From: Pelargonium cotyledonis
Taxonomy: Eukaryota; Streptophyta; Magnoliopsida; Geraniales; Geraniaceae
Assembly: GCA_036897625.1 (NCBI GenBank)
Contig: JAYMTA010001041.1
Location: 1 to 22,228, forward strand
DNA length: 22,228 nucleotides
Direction: 5' to 3'
Made by a program: the position numbers and the translations under genes. The notes under the pieces were generated by a model. The model was not told the origin of the DNA, made no database searches, and worked only from the letters and a program-made list of their open reading frames with translations. Shown one piece after another: positions 9,431-19,294 of this stretch; position 1 is the first letter of the stretch, and every line of letters starts with the position of its first letter.

Positions 9431-9631
9431 TGTTAAGAATAATTATCCATCATCACTGTAATTATCTAGGTTGTTATAGTTATCCATATCTTCCTTAATT
9501 AAACTCCTTGTATAGGACTGTTACTCTTGATGTGTATCTGATAATGTAAATCTGTTCATTACTTGCTTACAAAATCCAGCCACTCACATATGATTTGGTG
9601 AGCATTGGCTTCAATAATTCTCTCATTTATA
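9431..9631 (+). repeat. Element B 5' LTR
   Basis: It starts TGTTAAGAATAATTATCC and ends TCTCATTTATA. The 3' terminus is TA instead of the usual CA, but both LTRs share it and the target duplication fixes the boundary. The PBS follows with no gap. Confidence 0.9.
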
Positions 9632-9643
9632 TGGTATCAGAGC
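9632..9643 (+). other. Element B primer-binding site
   Basis: TGGTATCAGAGC directly follows the 5' LTR and is complementary to the initiator methionine tRNA 3' end. Confidence 0.9.
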
Positions 9644-9688
9644 TCTCAAGTTCCAGGACCTATTTACATAAAAAAAATTGTTTTCATC

Positions 9689-10640
9689 ATGTTTACCTCT
9701 TCTACCCATGGAGACCACACAAACACCACACTTGTACAGGCTTCAGTTACTGGTCTTACCAATACTTCCAGTACTTCATTGCCTATAATTCCATCAAACT
9801 CGATGGATTCAACTATCCCATATGGGCATCTTATGTTCATGATGCTCTGGAAGCATTCAATCTTGAGAAATATGTAGATCAAGATGACCTTGAACCTACA
9901 CGAACAGTAAAATTAGGAAGTGATGATAATGCCACAGAAGTGATCAATCCCAACTATGTGACCTGGAAGAGATAAGATAAAATCATCTTGCTTTGGCTTC
10001 GTGGAACCTTATCAGATTCTGTTACAAGCTATATTGTGCATTCAACCTTGTCGCGTCAAGCGTGGATCAAACTCGAAAAGGTGTTCAAACCTCAATCATA
10101 CTCTAAAGTAATGTCTCTTAGGTATCAACTCTCCACTATGTCACAAAGCTCACTCACTTGCCTTGAATATGTCAATAGGAAACAGGGATTGGCACTGCAA
10201 CTTGCATCCACTAATCATCCAGTATCTACTACAGAGCTAGTCATGCACATTGTGAATGGCCTCGATAGCAAATATGCAGCTATTGGGACATCAGTCAAAG
10301 CTCAGCTTGTAACTGGAACCATTACTGCAGATACACTTCTTAGCCTGCTTATGGATGAGGAAGCCAATCATCAACTTACAGCATCAACCTTTCAGCTTCA
10401 TTCAGCAAATGCAGCAACTCGACACCGAGGTCGTGGCTATTATAGCAATCGAGGATGCCAAGGTTACTCTTCATCTCGAGAGAACATGAGACGTCAAGCT
10501 CCTCAATCAAGCAACTCATCTCGAGGTGGCCGGTCTTATCATGATGTTCCACAATGTCAAATTTGTAATAAAAGAGGATATCGTGCAACTACCTGTTGGG
10601 AAAGATACAATCATGCTCACTCGTCTGAAAATCCCCAGCA
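9689..10640 (+). pseudogene. Element B gag (UBN2-type) with zinc knuckle, broken
   Basis: It starts MFTSSTHG at 9689 and changes frame near 9780, after which it reads KLDGFNYPIWASYV, the start of the copia gag-polypeptide domain. A TAA at 9973 (KR*DK, probably from CAA) interrupts it. The UBN2 region continues with LWLRGTLS, then LEKVF and MSLRYQL to about 10370. A basic Arg/Gly/Ser-rich linker precedes the zinc knuckle at 10555-10596, which reads CQICNKRGYRATTC. The expected ligand His is Tyr (TAT at 10579-10581, one transition from CAT), so zinc binding would be lost. Gag would form the virus-like particle in the cytoplasm. This copy cannot make it. Confidence 0.9.
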
Positions 10641-10659
10641 CACCTCAGCTCTTATTGCA

Positions 10660-12230
10660 TCACCCACTAATGAAGAGTCTGCTCCTTGGTATATAGACTC
10701 TAAAGCCTCAACACAAATTACCTTAGACATGAATAACCTTTCCGGTCAACTTACTACTTATAAAGGTGATGATCAGGTTCAAGTAGGCAATGGTGCACTT
10801 CTTCCAATCTCTCATACTGGTAGTGGTACTCTTACTCATGGACATCAACAGTTTCTTCTTAAACATATTCTTTATGTTCCTATGATTACCAAAATACTTG
10901 TTAAGTTTATCTCAATTCTTACGTGATAATAGGGTGGCTATGAAATTTACACCTGATGAGTGTTTTGTGCAAACTTTGCAGGGCAAGGTGCTTCTCAAAG
11001 GGAGACTTGATCATGGGCTCTACAAACTGGATGGAAACTCGTCTCGCCGTGTCACTCCTCACCATTCTCATTTTGTTTATCTCGGAGAAAGGACATCCTT
11101 TATTGGCTGGCATAATCGTTTGGGTGACCCTAATGAGAGAGTCACTAGAAAACTAGTTTCCACCTTCAATCTACCAGTCACGGCCGACAAGGCCTTCCCG
11201 GTCGATAGTTCCTGTCAGTTAGGCAAACTTCATAAGTTTCATTTATCGCATTCTCATGTTTTGTCTTTAAATCCTTTTGATCTTTTTTGCAGTGATGTCT
11301 GGGGTCCTGCCCCAATCTCTTTCTCTAATAAAAATTATTACTTTGTTCAGTTTTTAGAAGATCACACCAAATTTCTTTGGGTATATTTCCTGAGCACCAA
11401 AAGTCAAGTTTTTAATGCCTTTGTTCAGTTCAATGCCATGGTTGAACGACAATTTGGGACTAAAATTAAAAAGGTTCAAACTGATTAGGGTGGTGAATAC
11501 AGAACTTTGACTCATTTCTTTTAGAAACTTGGCATAGTTCATCAACACCCATGTCCTCATACTCATGAACAAAATGGTGCTCCTGAACATCTTCATCGAG
11601 AGATAATTGAAAAGGCTTTGTCTCGTCTTGCTTGTGCATCCCTTCCAGTCTCTTTCTGGGAACAAGATATGTCCACTACGGTCTATCTCATAAATCGTAC
11701 TATTAGTTTCAATTTGAATCATAAGTCCCCATATGAACTCCTTTACTCCAAATCCCCACACTATACGTTTCTCAAAGTGTTTGGGTGTTTGTGTTTTCCT
11801 TTTCTTCGTCTATACAATACCCACAAACTTGACTTCTGCTCCAAACCGTGTATGTTCTTGGGTTACAGTGGGAAACATAAAGGGTATCTTTGTCTTCATG
11901 TCAGCTCTAATCGTATATATATAGCAAAACACATTATTTTTAATGAAAGTCAATTTCCCTATGAACGATTGTCAGTCTCTGTTGAGTCTAGGTCCTCTGT
12001 CACACCTGCTTCTTCGCCATCTCTCTCTCTACTGTTTGATGCACATCGCTGGTCGCACTCTCACTTTTCTCTAACCCCTGAGTTTGTCCCTTCACATATG
12101 TCCTCTCTCTCCAATGAAGGACTTGTTCCCATTCCCCATACTCTTGTGGTCTCTTCTCCGGTCGCTGTGTCTCCTTCGATGACTTCGCCGTTGCAATCCA
12201 GTTTGCCCGAGTTTGTGATTCCTCCTTAGG
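10660..12230 (+). pseudogene. Element B protease and integrase region, broken
   Basis: The protease signature is at 10687-10713, WYIDSKAST, where the family has DSGAST. The glycine after the catalytic Asp-Ser is Lys (AAA at 10702-10704). A frameshift lies near 10900, before LLSLSQFLRDN. The integrase N-terminal zinc-binding region reads GWHNRLGDP and SCQLGKLHK; the second His (GHP in the family) is Asp and the first Cys is missing. The catalytic core keeps Asp in SDVWGP and Asp in VQTD, with a TAG (11486-11488) directly after it, and Glu in EQNGAPEHLHRE. A second TAG is at 11522-11524. The core ends with VFGCLCFPF and FLGYSGKHKGY. A Ser/Pro-rich linker runs to a TAG near 12227. The intact family enzymes cleave the polyprotein and insert the cDNA. 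Confidence 0.9.
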
Positions 12231-12315
12231 GATCGCCCTTGCCTACTGCATTGTGACATCTCCGGAAGGCATCTGATTCACGCCACACCATGGTCACCAG
12301 GGCTCGCACAAATCT

Positions 12316-13915
12316 CTCAAGCCACGTGCTCTTCTCAGCATTGTTTCTGCCCTTGATATTGTTGAACCCACAAGTTATCAAAGAGTTTTGAAGGATCCAT
12401 CATGGAAGGCAACCATGCATGAAGAGCTTCGTGCACTGCTAGTCAACAAAACCTGGGAATTGGTCCCAAAATCGGCTAGTGCTAATATAATCGGTTGTCG
12501 CTGGCTTTACCGAATCAAGCGACACCCTGACGGTTCTATTGCACGGTTCAAGGCTAGATTGGTGGCTCAAGGCTTTAGCCAACGACCCGGTCTTGATTTC
12601 TTTGAAATATTCTCGCTTATGGTTCGTCCTACAACAGTTCAGCTTGTACAGTCTATTGCTCTCTCGCAAGGATGGTTTGTCCGTCAATTTGATGTTAATA
12701 ATGCTTTTCTCAATGGAAAGCTCTCTAAACGTGTTTACATGACGCAACTACCCGGCTTTACTGATTCTCAGCACCCTGATTATGTTTGTCTTCTTCGTAA
12801 GGCAATTTATGGTCTAAAACAGGCAAAACCTTGCGATCCTTCCTTGTGCAACATGGTTTTCGGTCTTCTGCTTCTGATTCAACTTGTTTATCTGTTGCGC
12901 TGGCATGTCATTAGCATATATACTAGTTTATGTGGATGACATACTGTTAACAGGTACTGATCCTGAGTTTATCAGTTTCTTTATGTCTCAGCTCAATGAC
13001 ACATTTGCACTTAAGGATCTTGGTACTCTCAACTACTTCCTTAGTGTTGAAGTCTCATCCACAGGTTCTGGGATGATTCTACATCAGTCCAAGTATGTTG
13101 TGGATATTCTACAACATGCCAAAATGGTGGACTGCAAATCAATGCCTATGCCGACAACTTCACGCTTCCAGTTGGAACCCTCTGGTGAGTTACTTACAGA
13201 TCCGTGTCATTATCGACAAATTATTGAGGCTCTTCAATATGCTACTATTACACAACCAGACATCACTTTTGATGTTAATAGAGTTTTTCAGTATATACGT
13301 GCACCTACAACTGATCATTGGAAGGCTGTCAATCGGATACTAAGATATCTCAAAGTTACTATTCATCATGGTCTTCATCTAAGACGTTCTGCTGGTCAGG
13401 ATTTAGTAGCGTTCTCTGATTCAGATTGGGCTGGTGACCCGGTTACGTGTCCCTCCACTTAAGGCTTCTATGTATATTTTGGGGGTAATCTCATCAGTTG
13501 GTCCTCCTCTAAACAAAAGTCTGTTGCTTGGTCCAGCACAGAGGCAGAATACAAGTCCATAGCTGCTGCCACAGCTGAGATAATTTGGATTCAACAACTC
13601 CTTCGTGAGCTTCACATTTTCCTTCCTGCTACTTCGCTGATCTATTGTGACAACTTGTCGGCAACTTACATGACTGCTAATCTGGTCTTTTATAAGAAGT
13701 CTAAACATATCATAATTGACTTCCACTTTGTTAGGAAGAAGGTCGATCGTGGTAATCTTTGCATATGTCACATTCCTGCACGACATCAAGTAGCTGATAT
13801 CTTCACCAAGGCAGTGACTTCAAGTCTCTTTCTCGATTTCAGGGACAAACTTGGTGTTCAGGTCACGCCAAGTTTGCGGGGGCATGTTAAGGATAATTAT
13901 CCATCATCACTGTAA
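12316..13915 (+). pseudogene. Element B reverse transcriptase and RNase H, broken
   Basis: After a frameshift near 12312 the frame reads KPRALLSIVSALDIVEP, then the copia RT block: WELVP, GCRWLYRIKRHPDGS, RFKARLVAQGFSQ and FDVNNAFLNG (about 12690-12720), followed by YGLKQA. A deletion and frameshift at about 12830-12880 removes the usual RAW segment. The frame resumes before the catalytic YVDD at 12929-12940, then reads DILLTG and KDLGTLNYFL. RNase H follows with AFSDSDWAGD, then a TAA near 13460, ISWSSSKQKSVAWSSTEAEY, YCDNLSA, KHIIIDFHFVR and ADIFTKAV. The ORF ends at 13915, 31 bases into the 3' LTR, as is common in this family. The polymerase active-site aspartates are intact, but the chain cannot be made in one piece. 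Confidence 0.9.
13872..13884 (+). other. Element B polypurine tract region
   Basis: GTTTGCGGGGGCA directly precedes the 3' LTR start TGTTAAGG at 13885. A G-rich run just before the LTR is the usual plus-strand primer site. In copia elements it normally sits in the last RT/RNase H codons, as it does here. Confidence 0.7.
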
Positions 13916-14085
13916 TTATCTAGATTGTTATAGTTATCCATATCTTCCTTAATTAGACTCCTTGTATAGGACTGCTACTCTTGATGTGTATCTGATAATG
14001 TAAATTTGTTCATTACTTGCTTATAAAATCTAGCCACTCGCATATGATTTGGTGAGCATTGGCTTCAATAATTCTCTCGTTTATA
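13885..14085 (+). repeat. Element B 3' LTR
   Basis: This 201-bp copy matches 9431-9631 except for nine substitutions (four C/T, five A/G). It is followed by ATATT (14086-14090), the right target duplication. Confidence 0.9.
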
Positions 14086-14188
14086 ATATTGATGCATATC
14101 TCTTTCTCAGATGTTGATGCATGTGTTAGTTATAGGAATTTTACAATTTGAGTTTCAATTTCATGCATGTCTTGAATAATATTTAAGT

Positions 14189-14420
14189 TTGTTAATTATT
14201 TATTCAATTTCATAAAATTAGATGATTGGGGTCTCTAATTATGTTTGAATTTGTTAACTATTGATTCATTTTCATGAAATTATATGATTGGGATCTCGGA
14301 TTATGTTTGAATTTGTTAATTATTGAATCAATTTCATGAAATTAGATGATCGAAGTCTTGGATTGTGTTTGAATCAGTTAATTGCTTATTCAATTTGAAG
14401 AAAATAGATTATTGAGGTTT
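14189..14420 (+). repeat. Tandem repeat, ~62-bp unit, about 3.5 copies
   Basis: Successive units share TTTGTTAA, TATTGATTCA, TTTCATGAAATTA, GATGATTGGG and TCTCGGATTATG with scattered changes, and the last copy is more divergent. It lies in the original part of the hAT intron 1, between element B and exon 2. Confidence 0.7.
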
Positions 14421-14424
14421 GAGA

Positions 14425-14540
14425 TTTAGCCTTAATTTGGGGCTTTTTATGCTTTAGGGTTTAATTTGAGATTTATTTTGGGGCTTTTTAGGGTTTAGGG
14501 TTGAATTTGGTGACAATATTTTAATTTGGGGCTTTTCTTA
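14425..14540 (+). repeat. Short imperfect repeats with TTTAGGG motifs
   Basis: Three copies of a (A)TTTTGGGGCTTTT-type phrase (about 14436, 14475 and 14525) alternate with GGGTTTAATTTG-like phrases. TTTAGGGTTTAGGG (two telomere-type units) occurs near 14488-14501. It is intronic and probably a degenerate minisatellite. Confidence 0.5.
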
Positions 14541-14590
14541 GGGATAATGAGTTTTGATACACTAATCACACTTGTGTGACACATATGCAG

Positions 14591-16108
14591 GAGCCAATCG
14601 CAGCTCAAGGGGGTGGAAAAACCCCAAGAAGAAGGCTGCAGTCTTTGTTGCAGTTGCAGGAGAAGGAGCAACTACAAGAGAAGAAGGGTTGGATAAGCGC
14701 AAGATTTTTTCGGCTTGGACTTCATTTACCTAGACGGAGAAAGATGGTTCTGGTATGTTTTTCTCTCAATGTATATATTGTGGTAAAAAGTATATGGTTG
14801 AGATCAATGATTTAGGTTAGTACTTTAAACATCATAGAAAATACTTGTTGATGTTAAGAAATGTCAATCTAAACTGAACTTTGAAATTGAGGAAAATGGG
14901 GTGGGTAATCAATTAACAACATGACATTTTGATCAAGATAGGCCTAAAGATGCATTAGCAATAATGATTATCATAGATGGATTACCTTTTTGCTTTGTTA
15001 ACGGTGAGGAATTTAGGTTATTTATGTAAGTTAATGCTTGTTAAACCTTGAATATGATGTTAAAGTTTATTTTGAAATATGAGACTGAAGATCGTATGAT
15101 TGCTATTGAGCTAGACTCTTAACTTAGAAAGGGTCATGATGAAACTCTTGAGTTCATATGTGATGATGATTAGGTTATTGTTAAGGGATTTATATTTTTC
15201 TTGAAACACTTTTGTGTTTTAATAATTAGGATTTCTGGGTTTAAGTATACTACATCTAATATCATTTGGATAAGTTTTCGAATGCATATGCTATTATTAA
15301 AATTGCCACTATGAGTGATGATTTGTGTTTCTCTGATATGACTTTGAAAATGAAAATGAAAATGAAAATGATAAATATTGGGGTGATGTGACGAAAATCA
15401 ATTTGTTTATCTTCATTACTCATGTGTTAAGTTTGATCCTAGGCATATGATGTTATATGTGAATTATGTGATTGATGGAATGTATCATATTGAAACTGTT
15501 GTTCTGAAGAAAAAAAATGATTCACCAAACTTTGTTGGATATGTGTGATGAATATGTGAGATTGTTTAATGTTGCTTTTGTTCTTGTTTGTTTTTTTATT
15601 CAATCCAATGTGGCTCAACTATTGAGGGGTGTACTTTCTACCTCTTTAAAAAAAAATTATGTCAACTTCACAACCAGATGTGAAGTCTGAGCTTGAAAAT
15701 ATTTGAAACATGATTTGGAAATTTGTGTGGTAATGCTTTCAATATTTTGGTTTGGTGGAAGAATAACGCTAGAAGGTTTCCAATTGTCTCTAGAATGACT
15801 AGTGGTAAGGTGCTAAATGACTACTAGAGTTGTTTGCTCACTACCATGGTTGAGCTTTGATTTGTACCCAAGATTAGATTAAATGTTAGTCCAATCACAT
15901 TTCTTTAGGTAATTATCTACAACACATTGATGATAGGTAAGGTTACAATTTCAGATATTGTATTTATATGTTTATTATTGATGATCTAACTTATCTATTA
16001 TGTGCCATGTTCATTTGCAGATTTGAAATTAACAACAAATGATGGATGCAACAACATAGTGACTTGGCAAACTTGGCAGACTTTGGGGAAGAAGAGGTCA
16101 ATCTGTGA
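14591..16108 (+). pseudogene. hAT transposase (RICESLEEPER-like), main part, decayed
   Basis: Pieces in several frames follow the family order. A BED zinc finger reads QCIYCGKKY at about 14767-14793, with KHHRKY further on. An intact 34-codon block at 14925-15026 includes FDQDR, then ALAIMIIIDGLPF and NGEEFRLFM, the conserved segment after the BED finger. LLDMCDEYVRLF lies near 15530. The C-terminal dimerisation domain (about 15670-15900) reads KYLKHDLEIC, WWKNNARRFPIVSRM, then GKVLNDY and a CTQD-like end. A donor (GATAG|GTAAGG, about 15940) and acceptor (ATTTGCAG, 16020) bound a short intron. The last exon ends LANLADFGEEEVNL with a TGA at 16106-16108. Numerous stops and frameshifts make it non-functional. 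The enzyme would cut and paste its own element in the nucleus. Confidence 0.75.
15345..15371 (+). repeat. TGAAAA microsatellite (about 4.5 units)
   Basis: Perfect TGAAAA units run in tandem within the hAT transposase pseudogene. The run probably arose after the gene lost function. Confidence 0.85.
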
Positions 16109-16675
16109 CCTCTTAACTTGGTGGATCTTGTGACTTGTGAACTTTGGTCTTATTACTTTTGACTTTTGGTGGATATGTGAATTTACTTACTGTTGAATGT
16201 TATTTGTTGACCAATATTTGAATTTTGATGTGTAACAGTTAGAGATAAGAGTCACTCCAATAGGTTAGGATTATTTTCTTCATCATTAGTATTGGACCAC
16301 CACACTATGCTAAACTTTGCTAAGTGAGGTGATTCAAAACTAATTGTTTTCACTCATAATAGGTTAGTTTTGGATAACTCCTATACTCATATAGTATTTC
16401 CAGCATCTTCAATTCATAAATACATCAGGAACTACAAATTTTTTGGGCTTGATATTTTCAATTTATTCTCATTTTTCAAGTTTGGGCTTCGAGCCACATT
16501 AACTTTGCGGATTGCGGGTGAGCTGCCAAACCACCTGTAATTCGCCAATTTGCATGTCTGCTAATATTTTACTTAAAACGGACAGTCAATGGGTTGGAAA
16601 ATAATCAACCCGTACTCCATCGGGTTGTTCCAACAATTCAACAAATGGGTGGGTAACCCGCTAGCTGACACCCAT
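16109..16675 (+). other. hAT 3'UTR and right subterminal region
   Basis: After the transposase stop, an AT-rich leader gives way at about 16490 to GC-richer sequence with GGGTT, AACCCG and GGGTGGGTAACCCG motifs of the subterminal type that hAT transposases bind. It ends at TGACACCC(A), about 16668-16676. The internal inverted pairs, for example CAACCCGTACTCCATCGGGTTG, are typical of hAT ends. No gene is seen. Confidence 0.55.
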
Positions 16676-16684
16676 GGCCAAAAG

Positions 16685-16890
16685 TCTATGACCTCCAATA
16701 AGTCCATGTCCGTTATGGTACCCATAGTTGTCGCAAAAGTGTTAGATACGACATGGTCATTCGTGCATTTAAACTAGCTCAAGATTTCCTTAGATCCAGC
16801 ATTGTCGCGACATTGTTCTGAGTTGGTGCGAGAGTGGTCCGCTATGAAGCCCAAAAGCACTCTTTCTCTGCTCTAATGAAGTATTCAAGG
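16685..16890 (+). repeat. Right copy of the ~200-bp direct repeat
   Basis: It matches 5743-5960 in the same orientation. It begins almost exactly where the hAT terminus ends and runs without a break into the LTR-like stretch up to 17480. Confidence 0.7.
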
Positions 16891-17480
16891 ACTCACTAAG
16901 GTCAAAGAACCCTTATGAACATATTTGCTACCACAGATATCTCTTCAAGCCATTGTGAAAACTCTCCATGCATCATTCTGAACCGTCTCAACGACGTCTT
17001 AAAGGCTTTGAAACCCTATGATGCTACCCCTCATGGTAAAGTCTTATAAGGTATTCGACGTACGCCCTCGATGCATAAGGAACGTACAAGAACTGTTGGC
17101 TATTTCGAACCTCAATATCTGCTAATCACACCCTGATAGATTGGATAAAATTGAGGTTGATATAAATACCTCATCATGGTAAAAGGAATGGGAGAAAATC
17201 TTTCATTTCACCTTCTCTCTTTGAAACACTCTTAGAAGCCTTTGTGTATTTTGGTCGAGATTTCATTCTCATGCCTGAGGCAACGTCTTGGAAACAACTT
17301 GGGTACCTTATTTTTTAGTGTGTTGCCTCATGGATGTGTGTGCCTACGATGAAATGAAGAAAATGCAAGATCTATGAGATGAAGAAAAGGTTTTTGACTT
17401 TTTAATGGATGAAATTGTTGTAGTTTGATCGCATATTTTCAGAGAAAAACCTTTGTCGATTCTTGGGAAAGCTTGCGTAG
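16685..17480 (+). repeat. LTR-like sequence of an older retroelement
   Basis: It has the layout of an LTR: a TATAAATA box at 17161-17168, then a C/T-rich leader with TTTCACCTTCTCTCTTTG, then TGGTATC at 17481-17487, which could be a decayed primer-binding site. No ORF is present. A second matching LTR was not found downstream near 20100, so its relation to the copia remnant C is unproven. The first 200 bp repeat 5743-5960. Confidence 0.35.
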
Positions 17481-17829
17481 TGGTATCTTAAGACAATCAG
17501 GAACAAGCGCACATCAAGGGACTACTACATGTGGTATTGTTGAACGACCCCTTTTGCCGCCGATAAAACTACTATAAAATGATAATGGACATTTTGCATA
17601 AACCTTTCTAGGACATGAAGCAAGTGAGTGAAATTTCGAGTTAGATCATGTACATGAATGTGGTCCAAACTTGCAAAGCACAAGTGGGTCAAGTTTCTCT
17701 TCAGTCCAAAGCAATAATGACACAAATTCTTCTGGCAAAAAAATATAACAAGTCCACAATTCCTATGACTATAATTACTGACGCTTAAGTTTAACAACTC
17801 GTTGAGCTCCTCCAACATTAACAAGCCAC
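17481..17829. other. Probable decayed gag region of copia remnant C
   Basis: It lies between the PBS-like TGGTATC and the protease-like motif of C. Plus-strand frames are broken, and no zinc knuckle or UBN2 motif could be confirmed. A 99-codon minus-strand ORF (17525-17824) has no recognisable domain. Confidence 0.3.
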
Positions 17830-18300
17830 ATGTTCTTCAAATACAACATACACAATGTCTGCGGTAAGAAATTAAATTCTTGGATTATTGACACAAAAGA
17901 GACGGTCATATTATCTGTCAAGTTGATTTGTAAACTGATGTTCAAACAAATCAAAGTATACCTCCAATCCAGATACTCAATGAAAATAATATCCCCATTC
18001 AATCATCGGGTCGTGTACACATTAACCAAAATCAAACTATTGAACAAGTTTTTGGTATGCCCCAATTTTGATCGATCCAGTCTATCATATGTTAATAAAT
18101 TAATTCAAGATCGTAATTGTGTATTGACGTTTGGACTTAATCTTGTGTTTATAGGAGCTTATTGGAGTGGGTAGAGAGTGTAGTGGTGTTAATGGTGAAA
18201 GAGAGAAGGGTGTTCATGGTGAAAAAGAAAGATGTGGATGGCCTATAGCATCGGTCTTGGGCATTTACCATTACATCAACGCTCATTAGTTCCAAGGCTA
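17830..18300 (+). pseudogene. Copia remnant C: protease and pre-integrase region
   Basis: A 114-codon ORF (17830-18174) contains SWIIDTKET at 17878-17904, aligning to the copia protease phrase SWIIDSGAT/DTGAT with Gly replaced by Lys. It continues with SLSYVNKLIQDRNCVLTFG, the region before integrase (family NLLSV.KL....C...F). After a frame change, the 18232-18414 ORF has GLGHLPLHQ, the WH.RLGHP-type zinc-binding segment, and LDCHFQFI. It is highly decayed. Confidence 0.6.
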
Positions 18301-18404
18301 GCTACTAATCATAATGCTTTAGTATCTTCTTTTTCTACGCATGGTATAAGACTAAACAAATTAGATTGTCATTTTCAATTCATACAAATAATACATTGCA
18401 TGCT

Positions 18405-19140
18405 TTTGATTTAGTGTGTATTGATATTTGAGGACCATTTCAAACTCTGTCTTTCTCAATGGCTCATTAATTCATGACAATCGTCGATGATTATAGTCAT
18501 ACCACTTGGGTATTTCTCATAAAAAAAATAAATTTGATGTTAGACAATATTTATTGTTGTTGTTTCAATTGGGTGCGAACCCAATTCAACACCATTGTTA
18601 AAGTTTTTAGAAAATGCAAGGAACTTGAATTCAATCACTATATATGAATTGTTGGCTTATTACTTTGAGAATGATATAATTAAACATGCAAAGAAATTGC
18701 ACATACATTGCATAACAAAATAGTGTAGTGGAATGAAAGCGTAGACACGTTCTTGAAGTTGCTCGAGCACTTTGCTTTTGAGATAAACTATATATTCAAT
18801 TTTACGGTGATTGTTTATTAACGGCAATGTACTTGATCAATCACACGTCGCTCGATCCATTTTGCATAACTAGACACCTTGCGAAGTATTGGACAAAAAA
18901 AGTTCCTAAATATAATCACTTAAGAGGTTTTGGTGGTCTCTTTTGACCTCATAGCAAGCAACATGATAATTTTGCACCCCACAACAATCTTTGAATTTTT
19001 GTTGGTTATCCTTATATACAAAAATGATACTGTGTCTACGGTTTAGATGATCAAAAAAATTATGTGAAATGAAATATCTCCTTATATGAGGATGTTTTCC
19101 CATATGATGGTTTCGCTCAGGTGTCGTTACAAGAACAAAA
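18405..19140 (+). pseudogene. Copia remnant C: integrase core
   Basis: The frames read LVCIDI, a stop, then GPF (first catalytic Asp region, about 18411), then MTIVDDYSHTTWVFLIK (about 18474-18525), NWVRTQFNT and FRKCKELEF. In the last, the second catalytic Asp of the S/TDNG.EF phrase is lost. A decayed region with HNKIVVWNE-like and YLINH-like traces follows. The end reads IFVGYPYIQK, VYGLD and YEDVFPY (about 18991-19104), the C-terminal part of copia integrases. There are many stops. All of it is on the plus strand. Confidence 0.75.
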
Positions 19141-19294
19141 TAAGTCAAATGAATCACAATATATATTTGTAAATGATCACATTGTTCTGTTGATTTTGGA
19201 GAAAGGAAACCTAAGTTTAGCTTCCCACGCAGACGCCCCTAGACAAATACACCGCAAGAATCATAAGAGCACATTCAAAAAAACTTGACAGCTA

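Larger units (their letters stand above)
9431..14085 (+). mobile_element. Element B: full-length Ty1/copia retrotransposon, inactivated
   Basis: It has 201-bp LTRs at 9431-9631 and 13885-14085, a PBS at 9632-9643, a G-rich PPT before the 3' LTR, and ATATT target duplications. Internal order is gag, protease, integrase, reverse transcriptase, RNase H, which defines Ty1/copia. The LTRs differ at 9 of 201 sites, all transitions. At an assumed 1.3e-8 substitutions per site per year, that is about 1.8 million years. At least five nonsense mutations and about four frameshifts break the polyprotein. It is inserted in the same orientation as the hAT gene. Confidence 0.95.
6028..16675 (+). mobile_element. 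hAT-superfamily DNA transposon, degenerate, containing two nested LTR elements
   Basis: A plus-strand transposase pseudogene (exons at 6161-6199, about 14591-15940 and 16021-16108) is followed by a right subterminal region (16440-16675) rich in GGGTT/AACCC motifs. It ends TGACACCC, the complement of the GGGTGTCA seen at many plant hAT termini. Intron 1 holds elements A and B. No matching left terminal repeat was found, so the left limit given is only the putative TATA box. Removing A and B leaves an element of roughly 2.9 kb, a usual size for this superfamily. The direct repeats at 5743 and 16685 lie just outside it. Confidence 0.65.

Noticed and set aside
9595..9882. Overlapping ORFs on both strands over the gag start of element B (9595-9975, 9605-9877, and 9664-9882 minus).
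   Set aside because: They are frame pieces or antisense shadows of one frameshifted gag and are not separate genes.
14487..14503. Telomere-type TTTAGGG units.
   Set aside because: Only two adjacent units, inside degenerate intronic repeats. This is not an interstitial telomere array.
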